Origin: a virus
DNA length: 64,000 nt
Reading direction: 5' to 3' (one strand)
IMG/VR virus record: IMGVR_UViG_3300023174_007844
Span: 16,399 to 80,398 of that record
Both the position numbers and the translations under genes were made by a program. A model generated the notes under the pieces. It ran no database searches. It was not told the DNA's origin and worked only from the letters and a program-made list of their open reading frames with translations. Positions 8,294 through 17,473 of this stretch are shown piece after piece (positions within the stretch are counted from its first letter, which is position 1; every line of letters begins with the position of its first letter).

Positions 8294-9435
8294 GATAATC
8301 TCTGGCACACACAGAATCTTCCACAGGATTCACAGCTTTCAAAATTTTCTCTTGCGTAAATCTCCAAAGATTCAATTTCTATATCACATTCTTTGATAAT
8401 TTGATTTAGTTTTTTGATATCTTCTAATTTAGTATCAATATTTGAGTTTGTATTTTCAATATCAGAATCCAGCTTCTCCATAGTTAATAATTCAGTATGA
8501 ATGGAATCACAGTTTGAAATAAGTTGTCCTATATCACCTTCAGCAATTTCGTAATAATGATTGTAACTCTTTTCGGCAGTTTTATATTGAGTCACTTTAT
8601 TTGAAATATTTTCAATCAAAATAAGACCATCTGATATGTCATTATAATTTTTAGTCAACTCTGGAATAACTGAGCTATAAACTTCTTCAAGTGCTTCATA
8701 TTTGATTTTTTCATTTTTACAATCAACATATTGTTTGTAAGCTTTGTAAAAATCATCAACAAATTCTTCTAAAGTATCAATTTCAGACTCTAAATTTTCA
8801 TAATCTTGAATAAGATCTTTGAGTTTATTGAAATTTTCTATTCTTTCATCAAGATTTTCAAATGGCTTTAATTTTGTTTTAGTTGAGTCAAGTTCAGCAG
8901 ATACTCTTTTTATATCTGCTGAAATTTTATTAACTTCAGAATTAAGTAATGACCCTGCTTGTTCTAGATCATCTATTCTTAGAAGTTTTGAAATATCTTT
9001 TGGTATTGCTGTATCTGTAGAATTGATAAGAAATAATTTATCTTCTTGGTTAGCAAAAGGAACATAAGAATGAGCTGTTCTTGGTGTGTGTCCGATAAAT
9101 TCCACAACATCTTTTGGAAGATCAGAGCCAAATTTTGCGTGTTTGACAAGTTCTTTTCCAAAATACTGATACTCTACTTCATTGACAGTACCTTTGGTTC
9201 GCTTCAAATAGTCGCCATTCTTAAAAATGACAGTGATTTCGGTATTTTTTTGGCCATTTTTGACATCATATGACTTCCATTCATTCTCGAATACAAACAT
9301 AAATGCACGAAATAATGCTGACTTGCCACAGTCAGACGAACCTGTAATTACTGTCAAGCCAGATCCAAAAGTTAAAAAAGTATCTTCGTGATTTTGAAAA
9401 TTCTTTATACGAATGCTCTCTATATGCCTATTCAT
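8290..9435 (-). CDS. SbcC/Rad50-like ATPase, N-terminal lobe with zinc-hook-like end (split gene)
   Basis: 381 residues. The start (His-Ile-Glu-Ser-Ile-Arg-Ile-Lys-Asn-Phe) and Walker A Gly-Ser-Ser-Asp-Cys-Gly-Lys-Ser (32-39) are typical of Rad50/SbcC/gp46. After ~residue 150 the chain is coiled coil, and it ends with Cys368-x2-Cys371 plus Cys375 and Cys377. That is about where a Rad50 zinc hook would sit at the arm tip. There is no signature or Walker B motif; those are at 6305-7030. The gene stops cleanly at ATGA into SbcD, so this looks like an established split rather than a frameshift. Confidence 0.88.
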   Translation of the reverse strand: MNRHIESIRIKNFQNHEDTFLTFGSGLTVITGSSDCGKSALFRAFMFVFENEWKSYDVKNGQKNTEITVIFKNGDYLKRTKGTVNEVEYQYFGKELVKHAKFGSDLPKDVVEFIGHTPRTAHSYVPFANQEDKLFLINSTDTAIPKDISKLLRIDDLEQAGSLLNSEVNKISADIKRVSAELDSTKTKLKPFENLDERIENFNKLKDLIQDYENLESEIDTLEEFVDDFYKAYKQYVDCKNEKIKYEALEEVYSSVIPELTKNYNDISDGLILIENISNKVTQYKTAEKSYNHYYEIAEGDIGQLISNCDSIHTELLTMEKLDSDIENTNSNIDTKLEDIKKLNQIIKECDIEIESLEIYARENFESCESCGRFCVCQRLS

Positions 9436-9917
9436 CTTATAAGCATTGTAGACAATATATCTGGAAAATGCAAGTATACAAATTCAGAGCGAGATCTAAT
9501 TATTGAATTGGGTATATCAAACACATTTGGAATTTCAATTTTATATAGTTCAGCCTTGATCAATTTTATAGGGTTACTGGTCATAGGGCAACATTTATTT
9601 GTTTTGCCATTATGTAATTTATTGCAGCTCATACAAAGAAATTCTGATGATTTAAAATATGGAATAAAAAAATCTACAGTGATGTCAAGTTCTATTTTTC
9701 TAAATTTTAAATATGTATGATTATTGAAGTCTTTGTAATTTTCACATATTTTACGGAATGTTGTGCCTTTATTATCTACAAATAAAGTGCTGGGTATTTT
9801 TATTTCATAATCATTTGTAAAAACAAACTTAGTCTCTGATAAAATACCAGGACTAGCCAAACAGCATAGGAGCTCATTGTTTATTTGTGAAAATCTATAT
9901 TGTGCTGGCTTCTTCAT
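9432..9917 (-). CDS. hypothetical Cys-rich protein heading the recombination operon
   Basis: 161 residues. A possible zinc knuckle is formed by Cys-Met-Ser-Cys-Asn-Lys-Leu-His and a following Cys-Cys near residues 95-110. Its stop overlaps the start of the SbcC N-lobe gene (ATGA). Its ATG lies 11 nt from the divergent gene at 9929, so the shared interval is a divergent initiation region. Family not recognised. Confidence 0.7.
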   Translation of the reverse strand: MKKPAQYRFSQINNELLCCLASPGILSETKFVFTNDYEIKIPSTLFVDNKGTTFRKICENYKDFNNHTYLKFRKIELDITVDFFIPYFKSSEFLCMSCNKLHNGKTNKCCPMTSNPIKLIKAELYKIEIPNVFDIPNSIIRSRSEFVYLHFPDILSTMLIR

Positions 9918-9928
9918 TGGAGGGGAAT

Positions 9929-10126
9929 ATGAAAATAAGTATTGATCGGGATATGCTACTTACTGAATTATACGATTTACGAGCAATATTGACTGAAGCG
10001 GCTTTAGAATCAGATGAAGCAAGGAAAGGCAAATTGAAACTTGATGAAATTTTAACCTTGATTATGAATTCACCACAATCAGAAAATAATTCATCATATC
10101 CAAAGCCAAAGTTGAGGAGGGGCTAA
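9929..10126 (+). CDS. small hypothetical protein
   Basis: 65 residues from the ATG at 9929, preceded by a strong GGAGGGG Shine-Dalgarno; an upstream in-frame start would lie inside the divergent gene. Mainly helical, with a Pro/Arg-rich tail. Coupled by TAATG to the next gene. Confidence 0.75.
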   Translation: MKISIDRDMLLTELYDLRAILTEAALESDEARKGKLKLDEILTLIMNSPQSENNSSYPKPKLRRG

Positions 10127-10356
10127 TGACACAAGTAAGACTAGAAGAAATATTGTCTAAAGAAAATATTTCGAATGAAGAGTTGGGAGAAATCCTTGGA
10201 GATATGTTTGTTTCATTCAGCAAACATTTCAAAGAACTCAAAAATCAAATGAATAATCTAAGTGAAGAGATTGACGATTTAAAAAAAGAAATCCAAGCAT
10301 TAGAAGATCAATCTAAACTTGGATTTGGAATAATTTTAGAGGATGAGGAAGATTAG
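10126..10356 (+). CDS. small acidic coiled-coil protein
   Basis: 76 residues with heptad repeats around residues 33-62 and an acidic end (Glu-Asp-Glu-Glu-Asp). Starts in a TAATG overlap behind GAGGAGGGG. The last codons are part of a perfect palindrome shared with the convergent gene. Function unknown. Confidence 0.75.
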   Translation: MTQVRLEEILSKENISNEELGEILGDMFVSFSKHFKELKNQMNNLSEEIDDLKKEIQALEDQSKLGFGIILEDEED

Positions 10357-10367
10357 TCTTCCTCATC
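10342..10367. terminator. palindrome across convergent stop codons
   Basis: Perfect 11-bp stem GATGAGGAAGA/TCTTCCTCATC with a TTAG loop that holds both stop codons of the convergent genes. There is no T-tract, so it may slow polymerases or pair the two mRNA ends rather than act as a classical terminator. Confidence 0.6.
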
Positions 10368-10823
10368 AGTCATTTGTATTCGCACTAAAAATGGCTGATC
10401 AGTCTCATAACTAGCCCATGTAGAAGAATCAACTTGGTAAACATCTGAACTTCCGGTATATGGGCAAACAATATTTGGTTGGTCTTCTTTGCTATTCATT
10501 TCAACATAAACAACTGCCATACGATCACGGTCTTTCTTTGCTGCAGTTTGGTTAGTTGTTGTATCGAAATTTGCATCAATAACTCCTAATGATCTTTCGC
10601 CTTCTTCAGTAAGGTCATCATCATCCATATCGTCTAGAAGATCAATGTCATCTACTGGAACTTCAATTTCAATGGTTTCTCCATCTCTAACAACATACAT
10701 CTTCTCAAATTTCATATTATGGGAATCACTATCAACACCCATAAGTTCATCCATAGCAGCTCTTGTTTGTTCTTCAGCTGTCTTTTCATCAACAATTACA
10801 CCAGCAACTTTTCGCTCTTCCAT
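10353..10823 (-). CDS. acidic hypothetical protein
   Basis: 156 residues, strongly acidic between residues 55 and 80 (Asp-Asp-Ile-Asp, Asp-Asp-Met-Asp-Asp-Asp-Asp) and at the C-terminus. No domain recognised. It overlaps the convergent gene by 4 nt and is followed upstream by the secreted protein gene at 10832. Abundance of acid residues might indicate DNA mimicry or a scaffold, but nothing in the sequence decides this. Confidence 0.7.
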   Translation of the reverse strand: MEERKVAGVIVDEKTAEEQTRAAMDELMGVDSDSHNMKFEKMYVVRDGETIEIEVPVDDIDLLDDMDDDDLTEEGERSLGVIDANFDTTTNQTAAKKDRDRMAVVYVEMNSKEDQPNIVCPYTGSSDVYQVDSSTWASYETDQPFLVRIQMTDEED

Positions 10824-10831
10824 CTTGTTTC

Positions 10832-11677
10832 CTATGCTATATTTTTGTCAGTAAAATCATAAAGATTAAAATTTATCTTTATTGGGTAGTTCAATCCGCC
10901 AATAGGAATAAATGTAAATACTTCAGGCACATTTTTTTCTACCTTAAGACAAAATACATCTGATTCTTGCTTGACAGATACAAATTCAGTCATTGTAATT
11001 TTACCCTTATGTGAAAATACAAGCAATCCATCACCACCACGAGGAGAGAAAGACATCTTCATAATTCCAGATTTACGAGGGATTACAGTGAGCCTAATAT
11101 CAGAACCATATTGACCCAAAACTGTGCCTTCAATTTTCTCTCCTATTAATACAGAAGATGGGATTTTCATATACACATCAAGAGATTTTTCTAGCTTGTA
11201 ATCTAATTGTAAAACATCAAGATAATTTGTCGGATTGTTCTCTACACCTAATCTGCATATAACCCTGTCATTTTGTTGAAATTCACCCTCGATTATGCCA
11301 GATATAGTTTCTTCTGGTTCTAATTTGCAGTAGACATTCAAAGGAGCAGTTGTTTGTTTAGCTAGGAAGAAATTTTTTATTGAATATGCTCCTGCTCTAT
11401 CTGGTAAATAATGAGCATTAAAAGATTTTTTCAATGATTTCACTTTAAGATCAGAATTCATATAAAATTTTTGTGGCTTGTCTGTTCCGTTTTTATAATG
11501 AACAAAATATCTCACTCTGGTATTTTGTGTAAATTTTTTATCGTGTAGTACTCCTGACTTACAAATTGTTTCTGGGTTGTTCAAGTATAACAAATAAGAT
11601 GTTTGTTGAGAATTTAAAATAAATAAAGCCGCAATCAAACATTTGATCACAGCATATAACTTAAGAGAGAACGCCAT
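10832..11677 (-). CDS. putative exported protein
   Basis: 281 residues from the ATG at 11677, which has GGAGGG eight bases upstream; the longer ORF start lies inside that site. The N-terminus is a signal sequence or membrane anchor: Lys near residue 5, then a hydrophobic segment to about residue 20 ending Asn-Ser. The rest is beta-rich without recognised domains. An exported phage protein could modify the host envelope or be a lipoprotein-like exclusion factor; function unknown. Confidence 0.7.
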   Translation of the reverse strand: MAFSLKLYAVIKCLIAALFILNSQQTSYLLYLNNPETICKSGVLHDKKFTQNTRVRYFVHYKNGTDKPQKFYMNSDLKVKSLKKSFNAHYLPDRAGAYSIKNFFLAKQTTAPLNVYCKLEPEETISGIIEGEFQQNDRVICRLGVENNPTNYLDVLQLDYKLEKSLDVYMKIPSSVLIGEKIEGTVLGQYGSDIRLTVIPRKSGIMKMSFSPRGGDGLLVFSHKGKITMTEFVSVKQESDVFCLKVEKNVPEVFTFIPIGGLNYPIKINFNLYDFTDKNIA

Positions 11678-11787
11678 TGTTAAACCCTCCAAGGAATAAC
11701 GTTAAACTAGGTTTAATATTCTAGATATAAAGGGCTGAAAACTCCTAAAAAAGAAAAGTAATCATATCTCTAATTTGGATCTCATTT

Positions 11788-14322
11788 ATGTTCAATTTAA
11801 AAAAACACGTATCAGCTGCAGATTTATCCACAAAAGTATCTCCAGAAGAAATTCCAGGCAGAACGATCGAAGAAAAAGCTGCCTATATTTCTGAATACCT
11901 TGATAGAGAAATTGGTGAAAAATTAGCAGCTGGAGAAATCGGTATTGATGCTGCTTACAAGTTATTGGCAGAAACAAAAGTAACAGGCGTACCACAACAA
12001 TTTGAGTTTCTTGAAAAATACAGAAGTAATATCACTTCTTTAATTCAATCAGCTTGTACTATCAAAGAGCAATTAGAACAAACAGGATTAGATCCGAATC
12101 AAGTTTCTGAGATTATTATCAAGAAATTATTAGAGCGTGTCAATCAAGTATTTATTCCTGAATTGATTGAATTAAGTAGAACATCAAAAAGAAACTCTCC
12201 TGAAGCCACTGAAATTTTAGGAAGATTGCCAGACTATCAAGATCCTGATCAAATTGCTTCTATCAAAACATGGATATCTAAAGAAATTGAGAAAGAAGTA
12301 AATGAGATTATTGACGAATACAAAGAAATTAGAAGTCGTGCATTACAGATTCCTAATTTTGATGATAACGATTTGTCAACTATGCTTACTAATCCTCCAG
12401 CTGAAGCATTAAAAGTATTATTCCCTGATAGAAGGAAAACATCAAAAGAACCATTGCCTTCTAAATTTACAGACCCAACAGTTGTCAGAGATGTTGAAGG
12501 TATTAATGAAGAAATTCAAAAATTAGCTCGTAAAACTAATGTCAAAGGCGATACTGGCTGGACTAAAGTTCTTGCATTATCTGGGAAAATGGGTGAAGAA
12601 GAAATAGCAAGATGGAGCAAATTAATTGATCACCCTATCAAGTTTAATTTGTATGAAATTGTCAAGAATGCAGGTTTATTGTCCGAATTAAGATCTGAAA
12701 GTCCTAAAGTTTTAAGGCAAACTGGTTTTAAAAATCCTGAATTAAGACAACAATTTTATCAAATTTTCTTTCCTCAATTTGATCCTAGCACTGGATTACC
12801 TTTCTTATCAGAATCTGAAATGAGATATATTGATGAGAATTTTCCTGGTCAAAGACCTCAAGATATACCTTTCAATATAGATAGGAGAATGGATGCTATC
12901 AAACGTTCTCAAATAAAGTTGAAAGATAATTATGCAAAAAATAGACTTTATGAATTTATTCAAGAAGGTTACGATGGTCCAGGGATAGTTAAATTAATTC
13001 AATCTGATATGCTATCTGTAGATCCAGCAGGTTTGGCAATACAATTTTATTATAGAAGTATATGCAAATACAATATAAGCCAATTTAGGAGCGATTTGAG
13101 GGATATTGGCTTGACTGAAGTCAGTGAAGCTTTAACATCTCAAAACCATATTCCTGATCCTAATTATAATTTTTTGGGGCTTACTACAAGGTCTACAGAA
13201 GAAGCAAGAATTATAGAAATTTTGAGAAAAGAATTTGGTATTGATGCTATTCCATATCAAGTTTTAGTACCAATTCCCACTGACTGTCCAACGAATGTAA
13301 ATAATTTTGATATTGACTTTATGATTTATGTAGATGTTTTAGAATACATCGATCCAGTCACTTTTCAACCAGTAATCAAGTCAAAAGTTATGTTTGTTGG
13401 AGAATATTTTGGCTACGACAGTGATGACCCCAAAACAATTGTAGATAGAGGAAGACCTTGGGTAGATCCTGATGGCAATGTTTTCACTCCTCCACCACAA
13501 ATTAGTAAAAAAACTGGTGAAGTAATGAAAGAGTATGAGCCTCTTCTTCCTGGTGTTAAAACAAGAGAAGGAAATATATATAAGCTTAAGACATTATGGA
13601 AAAAGAGAACTTATTCTACTCTTGCTCATATTGTTGGCACTGATGCTTTGAGCTTTGAAGAACAAGATTTAAAAGTCCCATTCAATACAATAGCTCAAAA
13701 ATTAGATGAGAAAAATATTATTTATTCTTATTCAGGTTGCAGCAATACAAACAATTTCTGCAAAGCTAAGAAGATGATTGACAATAGTGTTGACTTTGAA
13801 TTACAAGCAAATATTGACAATCCAGATTATCGCAGAATGATGGTAAATGATGACAAGAGAAAATGCATTCGTGCAATTGACTCTGCAATATTACATTACA
13901 AATTACAAAATGCAGTAAAGCAAGCTAAAAAAGAATTCATTGGTAGAGCTGGATTTGATAGAAAGACTATCAAGGAACATCATGATTATGTTGAAAGCAT
14001 CAAGCACAACATAGACAATGCATCTAGAATTATAATAAGTCCTAATTCTACAGCAGAACAAAGGATGTCTGCTCAAAAAATGATAGAAGCAAATCAATCG
14101 GATATGACAACTTTAGAAAATTCACCATTAAGACCGTTCAAGTCAAGAGTTGATGAAATATTATCTGAAAGACAACATGTTGAAAGATTACAACAATTTG
14201 AGCAACTTAAGAATGCTATAGAAAATGGAACAATATCAACTGACTTAAACGAATTACGAAAATCATTAATGGAAATTGATGAGGGTATTTTTGGATTCGT
14301 TACAGATCCAGAAAAATTATAA
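11788..14322 (+). CDS. large phage protein with possible PD-(D/E)XK (Vsr/DUF559-like) core
   Basis: 844 residues, mostly charged helices. Around residues 505-545 the pattern Ile-Asp-Phe-Met ... Val-Gly-Glu-Tyr-Phe-Gly resembles the Asp...(I/V)-Glu-Tyr-Phe-Gly strands of Vsr/DUF559-type nucleases, and a Lys-rich strand (Tyr-Lys-Leu-Lys) follows. A Cys-containing segment lies near 655-665. It begins a plus-strand run with two structural-type genes directly downstream (stop and next ATG 1 nt apart), so a virion role is as likely as a nuclease. The domain call is tentative. Confidence 0.55.
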   Translation: MFNLKKHVSAADLSTKVSPEEIPGRTIEEKAAYISEYLDREIGEKLAAGEIGIDAAYKLLAETKVTGVPQQFEFLEKYRSNITSLIQSACTIKEQLEQTGLDPNQVSEIIIKKLLERVNQVFIPELIELSRTSKRNSPEATEILGRLPDYQDPDQIASIKTWISKEIEKEVNEIIDEYKEIRSRALQIPNFDDNDLSTMLTNPPAEALKVLFPDRRKTSKEPLPSKFTDPTVVRDVEGINEEIQKLARKTNVKGDTGWTKVLALSGKMGEEEIARWSKLIDHPIKFNLYEIVKNAGLLSELRSESPKVLRQTGFKNPELRQQFYQIFFPQFDPSTGLPFLSESEMRYIDENFPGQRPQDIPFNIDRRMDAIKRSQIKLKDNYAKNRLYEFIQEGYDGPGIVKLIQSDMLSVDPAGLAIQFYYRSICKYNISQFRSDLRDIGLTEVSEALTSQNHIPDPNYNFLGLTTRSTEEARIIEILRKEFGIDAIPYQVLVPIPTDCPTNVNNFDIDFMIYVDVLEYIDPVTFQPVIKSKVMFVGEYFGYDSDDPKTIVDRGRPWVDPDGNVFTPPPQISKKTGEVMKEYEPLLPGVKTREGNIYKLKTLWKKRTYSTLAHIVGTDALSFEEQDLKVPFNTIAQKLDEKNIIYSYSGCSNTNNFCKAKKMIDNSVDFELQANIDNPDYRRMMVNDDKRKCIRAIDSAILHYKLQNAVKQAKKEFIGRAGFDRKTIKEHHDYVESIKHNIDNASRIIISPNSTAEQRMSAQKMIEANQSDMTTLENSPLRPFKSRVDEILSERQHVERLQQFEQLKNAIENGTISTDLNELRKSLMEIDEGIFGFVTDPEKL

Positions 14323-14323
14323 T

Positions 14324-15190
14324 ATGGCAATTTATACATCCAACCACTTAGGTAAATGGCACTGGCTCAGATACAATTCAAATATTCTTTTAATTGAAGA
14401 ATTTACATCTGAAATTGCTAGAGCAGTGTCACATAAAAACTTAATACAAGGTTCGGCTGGTGTTCATGTTCTTTCAGTTAATGGAATCACTGAGACATGT
14501 ACTTTGTCATCAGATGTTTTGTTACAATTGCCTCAAGGTCAGAATTTTGTAAATGGAAAAACACCTAAAATTGTTATTCCGCCTTATAATCCAGCGTACA
14601 AAGATATATTTGATTTAATCATTACAGATTTTGCAATTGTAAAAGCAAATCTCGACAGACAATCTTATATGTCTCAAAGAAATTTACTTACTTCAGCTTC
14701 AATTTCAATAGGGAGCAATATTCGCTGTACCTTAAATTACAATTGTCTTTTTGATAAAATGTTTGATGAAATCAAATTTGTTGATGCATATTCAAAAGCT
14801 AATGATTTTTTGGCTAGAACAGCAAAAAATTATGATTGTAGATTTTTTGCTACTGCTGGGTTTGACGAAACTTACAAAGTTTTATCTGGCAATATTAATA
14901 TAAATGTATCATATCAAAAAGTTTATTTACTTAATTTAGAATCAGAGTATCCCTTATATTCACCTCAAGGGTATGAAGTTACAGGTTCTATAGTAATTCC
15001 AGCAAAAAATTGGTATACATTGAGGGATATGTATAAGTCTCAAGTTGTAAAATTAACTAACATATCCATAGTAATTGGCAATAGATACTTAAGATTAGGT
15101 CAAGTTATTGTTGAGGATAGTGTCAAATTGTCTATGGGAGACAACATGATGACAGCAGAAATTACATTCAAGGGATTTGCAAGACTATAA
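14324..15190 (+). CDS. structural-type protein, paralogue 1
   Basis: 288 residues from the ATG at 14324, directly after the previous stop; a longer frame starting inside the upstream gene is less likely. Beta-rich. Its C-terminal third resembles the next protein: Tyr-Glu-Val-Thr-Gly-Ser-Ile-Val-Ile matches Tyr-Ser-Ile-Thr-Gly-Asp-Ala-Thr-Ile, and both end in an Ile-(T/S)-Phe-x3-(A/V)-Arg strand. Tandem beta-rich paralogues are common among phage tail tube or baseplate proteins; the exact role is unknown. Confidence 0.65.
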   Translation: MAIYTSNHLGKWHWLRYNSNILLIEEFTSEIARAVSHKNLIQGSAGVHVLSVNGITETCTLSSDVLLQLPQGQNFVNGKTPKIVIPPYNPAYKDIFDLIITDFAIVKANLDRQSYMSQRNLLTSASISIGSNIRCTLNYNCLFDKMFDEIKFVDAYSKANDFLARTAKNYDCRFFATAGFDETYKVLSGNININVSYQKVYLLNLESEYPLYSPQGYEVTGSIVIPAKNWYTLRDMYKSQVVKLTNISIVIGNRYLRLGQVIVEDSVKLSMGDNMMTAEITFKGFARL

Positions 15191-16128
15191 TGCCTATACT
15201 ATCGCCAGAGTTGATTTCAACTTATTATGCTGTGTCATTACTCAATAAGACTTACATTCTTGATTCTTGGAATGAAAATGTTCAACAAGATGTGAGCGAT
15301 AAATCTTTTATTCAAGGTGATATTGCTAATAGAATTATAGAAGTTAATAACCCTCTTCATCAAGCCACTATATCTGGTCCTATTTTATTATTAAAAGATT
15401 TAGATACAGAGCTTCAGGGAGATACAACATCATTCGTTAATGTAAATAGTTTTAATTACAACAAACCTCCAACAGGTATATATGATATTTTCGATTTATT
15501 GATTGAAAATCTAAATGCAGTTTCTAAACCAATAAATGAAGTCACTGATTTGCCTTTCTTTATTGACAATGGATCAATGAACATAAACTTTTCAGATGTA
15601 AATACCACATTGACTCTGACCAGTATATATCCACAAGGTTTTGAAAGAAATAGTAATTTTCAATTTACAAAATCTTCCGCAATTAAGACATTTGAAGAAA
15701 AGAGAATTTTAGGCAGAACAGTAAAATTTTGGGATTTGAGATTTAGAATTTTTGGAGATTTTTATTCTCTTACACAAGCTAATATAAATGTTAGAGTTGT
15801 AAGTGATAGAAAAACTCATGTAGGCAATAATTACTGGAATGGAAATGTTCATCCAGACTACATTATTAATGGCTACTCTATCACTGGTGATGCTACAATT
15901 TCTATTTTGCCTGAACAATTTGAAAACTTTAGATTATATCAAGCTCCTGGAAGTTTTAATGTATTTCAAAACTCTATTGGTTTCGGATTAATTGATAGAT
16001 ACAGAGGCCATAGATTTATAGATTTTGGAAACTACTTAATTTTGCCCAGAATTGAATTGGACATGAGAACAGGGCAACTTATAACTGCAAGAATTAGTTT
16101 CAATACATTTGTAAGAAGATCTGTCTAG
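15190..16128 (+). CDS. structural-type protein, paralogue 2
   Basis: 312 residues, starting in a TAATG overlap with paralogue 1. Beta-rich, with Asn/Gly-rich turns and a C-terminal block like its neighbour's. The pair probably arose by duplication and is probably assembled into the same virion substructure (inference from similarity and coupling). Confidence 0.65.
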   Translation: MPILSPELISTYYAVSLLNKTYILDSWNENVQQDVSDKSFIQGDIANRIIEVNNPLHQATISGPILLLKDLDTELQGDTTSFVNVNSFNYNKPPTGIYDIFDLLIENLNAVSKPINEVTDLPFFIDNGSMNINFSDVNTTLTLTSIYPQGFERNSNFQFTKSSAIKTFEEKRILGRTVKFWDLRFRIFGDFYSLTQANINVRVVSDRKTHVGNNYWNGNVHPDYIINGYSITGDATISILPEQFENFRLYQAPGSFNVFQNSIGFGLIDRYRGHRFIDFGNYLILPRIELDMRTGQLITARISFNTFVRRSV

Positions 16129-16147
16129 CAACCTGTACAAATTTGGT

Positions 16148-16690
16148 ATGCAAGATTTTTTAAAATTTCATCTTTTCTGTGAAGATGAAAAAAAATATGA
16201 AGAATTACCAGATAATACCCTAATTCTATCATTTACCATTCCTGGCAGACCATCAACCAAGAAAACTTCACAAAGGGTGGTTAGAAGAGGCAAATACACT
16301 AAGATTTTGCCATCTGCTCTTTACGAACGATATGAATTACATTGCAAAGAATATTGTGAATATTTCTGGCAAAGATTTAAACTAAACCCCATTGATTTTG
16401 GCATTGGAATAAAACTCAATGTTTATTTAGATTCTTGGATTGTTGGTGATGAATGCGGATATCAACAAGCTCACGGTGACATTATTCAAAAGCATGGAAT
16501 TATTGCTGATGATATGTGGATTCATTGGATGGACAAAGATTCACATATGATTAATTATGATAAGGAAAATCCTAGAGTGGAAGTGGAAATTTACAGATAT
16601 AGACATCCAAAAGAACAATTTAGAAATGAAAAATTAGAAAAGGAAGCAATAAAAGAAGCAAAGAAGAAGAATAAAACAACCAAGGAATAG
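16148..16690 (+). CDS. RusA-like Holliday-junction resolvase (divergent)
   Basis: 180 residues. The RusA-type start is visible (Phe-Thr-Ile-Pro-Gly-Arg-Pro-Ser-Thr-Lys-Lys-Thr), followed by Gln-Ala-His-Gly-Asp-Ile near 112-117 and Gly-Ile-Ile-Ala-Asp-Asp near 122-127, where RusA has its catalytic Asp residues. The usual Asp-x-Asp-Asn motif is changed to His-Gly-Asp, so one acid is missing. A Lys-rich C-terminal tail (155-180) may bind DNA. RusA resolves four-way junctions before packaging. A second, more canonical RusA-like gene is at 44540-44911. Confidence 0.7.
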   Translation: MQDFLKFHLFCEDEKKYEELPDNTLILSFTIPGRPSTKKTSQRVVRRGKYTKILPSALYERYELHCKEYCEYFWQRFKLNPIDFGIGIKLNVYLDSWIVGDECGYQQAHGDIIQKHGIIADDMWIHWMDKDSHMINYDKENPRVEVEIYRYRHPKEQFRNEKLEKEAIKEAKKKNKTTKE

Positions 16691-16693
16691 TGT

Positions 16694-16975
16694 ATGAGCA
16701 ATATTATAATTGTGGATTTCAGGGACAATGAAGACTTTGAAAATCATCCTTATATATCATATTTGAAACAAACTTTAAATATGATTTCTTATCTTGAAGA
16801 AGCTGCTGAATTGTGGAAGTTGAATGATTTCTTTGTGGAATGTGTTTCAGATTACTTACAAATAAAAAGAGAAAGAGTATTTATTACTAGATTATGGGAT
16901 ATTCCAATTGATTTATCTTCTAATAGGGTGGGAATTATTACCAGTCAATCTTTCTTTCCAATAATTAAGACATAA
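16694..16975 (+). CDS. small hypothetical protein
   Basis: 93 residues, begins 4 nt after the RusA-like gene and is followed by a terminator. No recognised motif. Possibly co-transcribed with the resolvase. Confidence 0.65.
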   Translation: MSNIIIVDFRDNEDFENHPYISYLKQTLNMISYLEEAAELWKLNDFFVECVSDYLQIKRERVFITRLWDIPIDLSSNRVGIITSQSFFPIIKT

Positions 16976-17003
16976 AAAAAGCAGGCTATACAGCCTGCTT
17001 TTT
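16974..17003. terminator. bidirectional intrinsic terminator
   Basis: Stem AGCAGGCT/AGCCTGCT flanked by A and T tracts, loop ATAC, between convergent genes. Confidence 0.85.
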
Positions 17004-17018
17004 AGTTGGTTGAGATGA

Positions 17019-17348
17019 TTAGGAATTAGCTACGATGTAATGTGGCTCTGTGTCTGTGATTGTAAACTCACCAGAAACACCAAGAGGCTCAACAATTTCC
17101 TTCATACGCTCTTGAAGCGCAGAAGTGTTCTCATTAAGAGCTTCATTGATAGCATTCAATTGCTGTTGTGCTTGCTGAAGCTGAGCTGCATACTGTTGTG
17201 CGACATTGACAAACTCAAGAACATCTGACTTTTGTGCCTTAAGTTCGAGCAATGACTGGCGCATAGATACTAACTCAAGATACTCATCGTGGGAGATAGC
17301 TGGCTGCTCCTCACTAACAACTGCTGAAACGTCTGTAGACTCGTCCAT
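17019..17348 (-). CDS. Gln-rich coiled-coil protein, unusually G+C-rich
   Basis: 109 residues. Residues ~30-90 form a long Gln/Leu/Ala coiled coil. Base composition is visibly higher in G+C than the neighbours, and the gene has an ordinary AAGGA Shine-Dalgarno leader, both suggesting different origin or high expression. No function recognised. Confidence 0.75.
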   Translation of the reverse strand: MDESTDVSAVVSEEQPAISHDEYLELVSMRQSLLELKAQKSDVLEFVNVAQQYAAQLQQAQQQLNAINEALNENTSALQERMKEIVEPLGVSGEFTITDTEPHYIVANS

Positions 17349-17473
17349 TTGATATATATCCTTTTGATCCCTTGATCTGTATTATGATACCCAATAAATT
17401 GTATTTGTCAACCCTTGATATCTGAAAGTTAACAAGGTATCATCCAGATATCTTTATACAATAAAGGCAAGAA

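Noticed and set aside
9432-9929. Longer plus-strand start at 9887 for the small gene
   Set aside because: It would overlap the divergent gene, while the ATG at 9929 has a strong GGAGGGG site.
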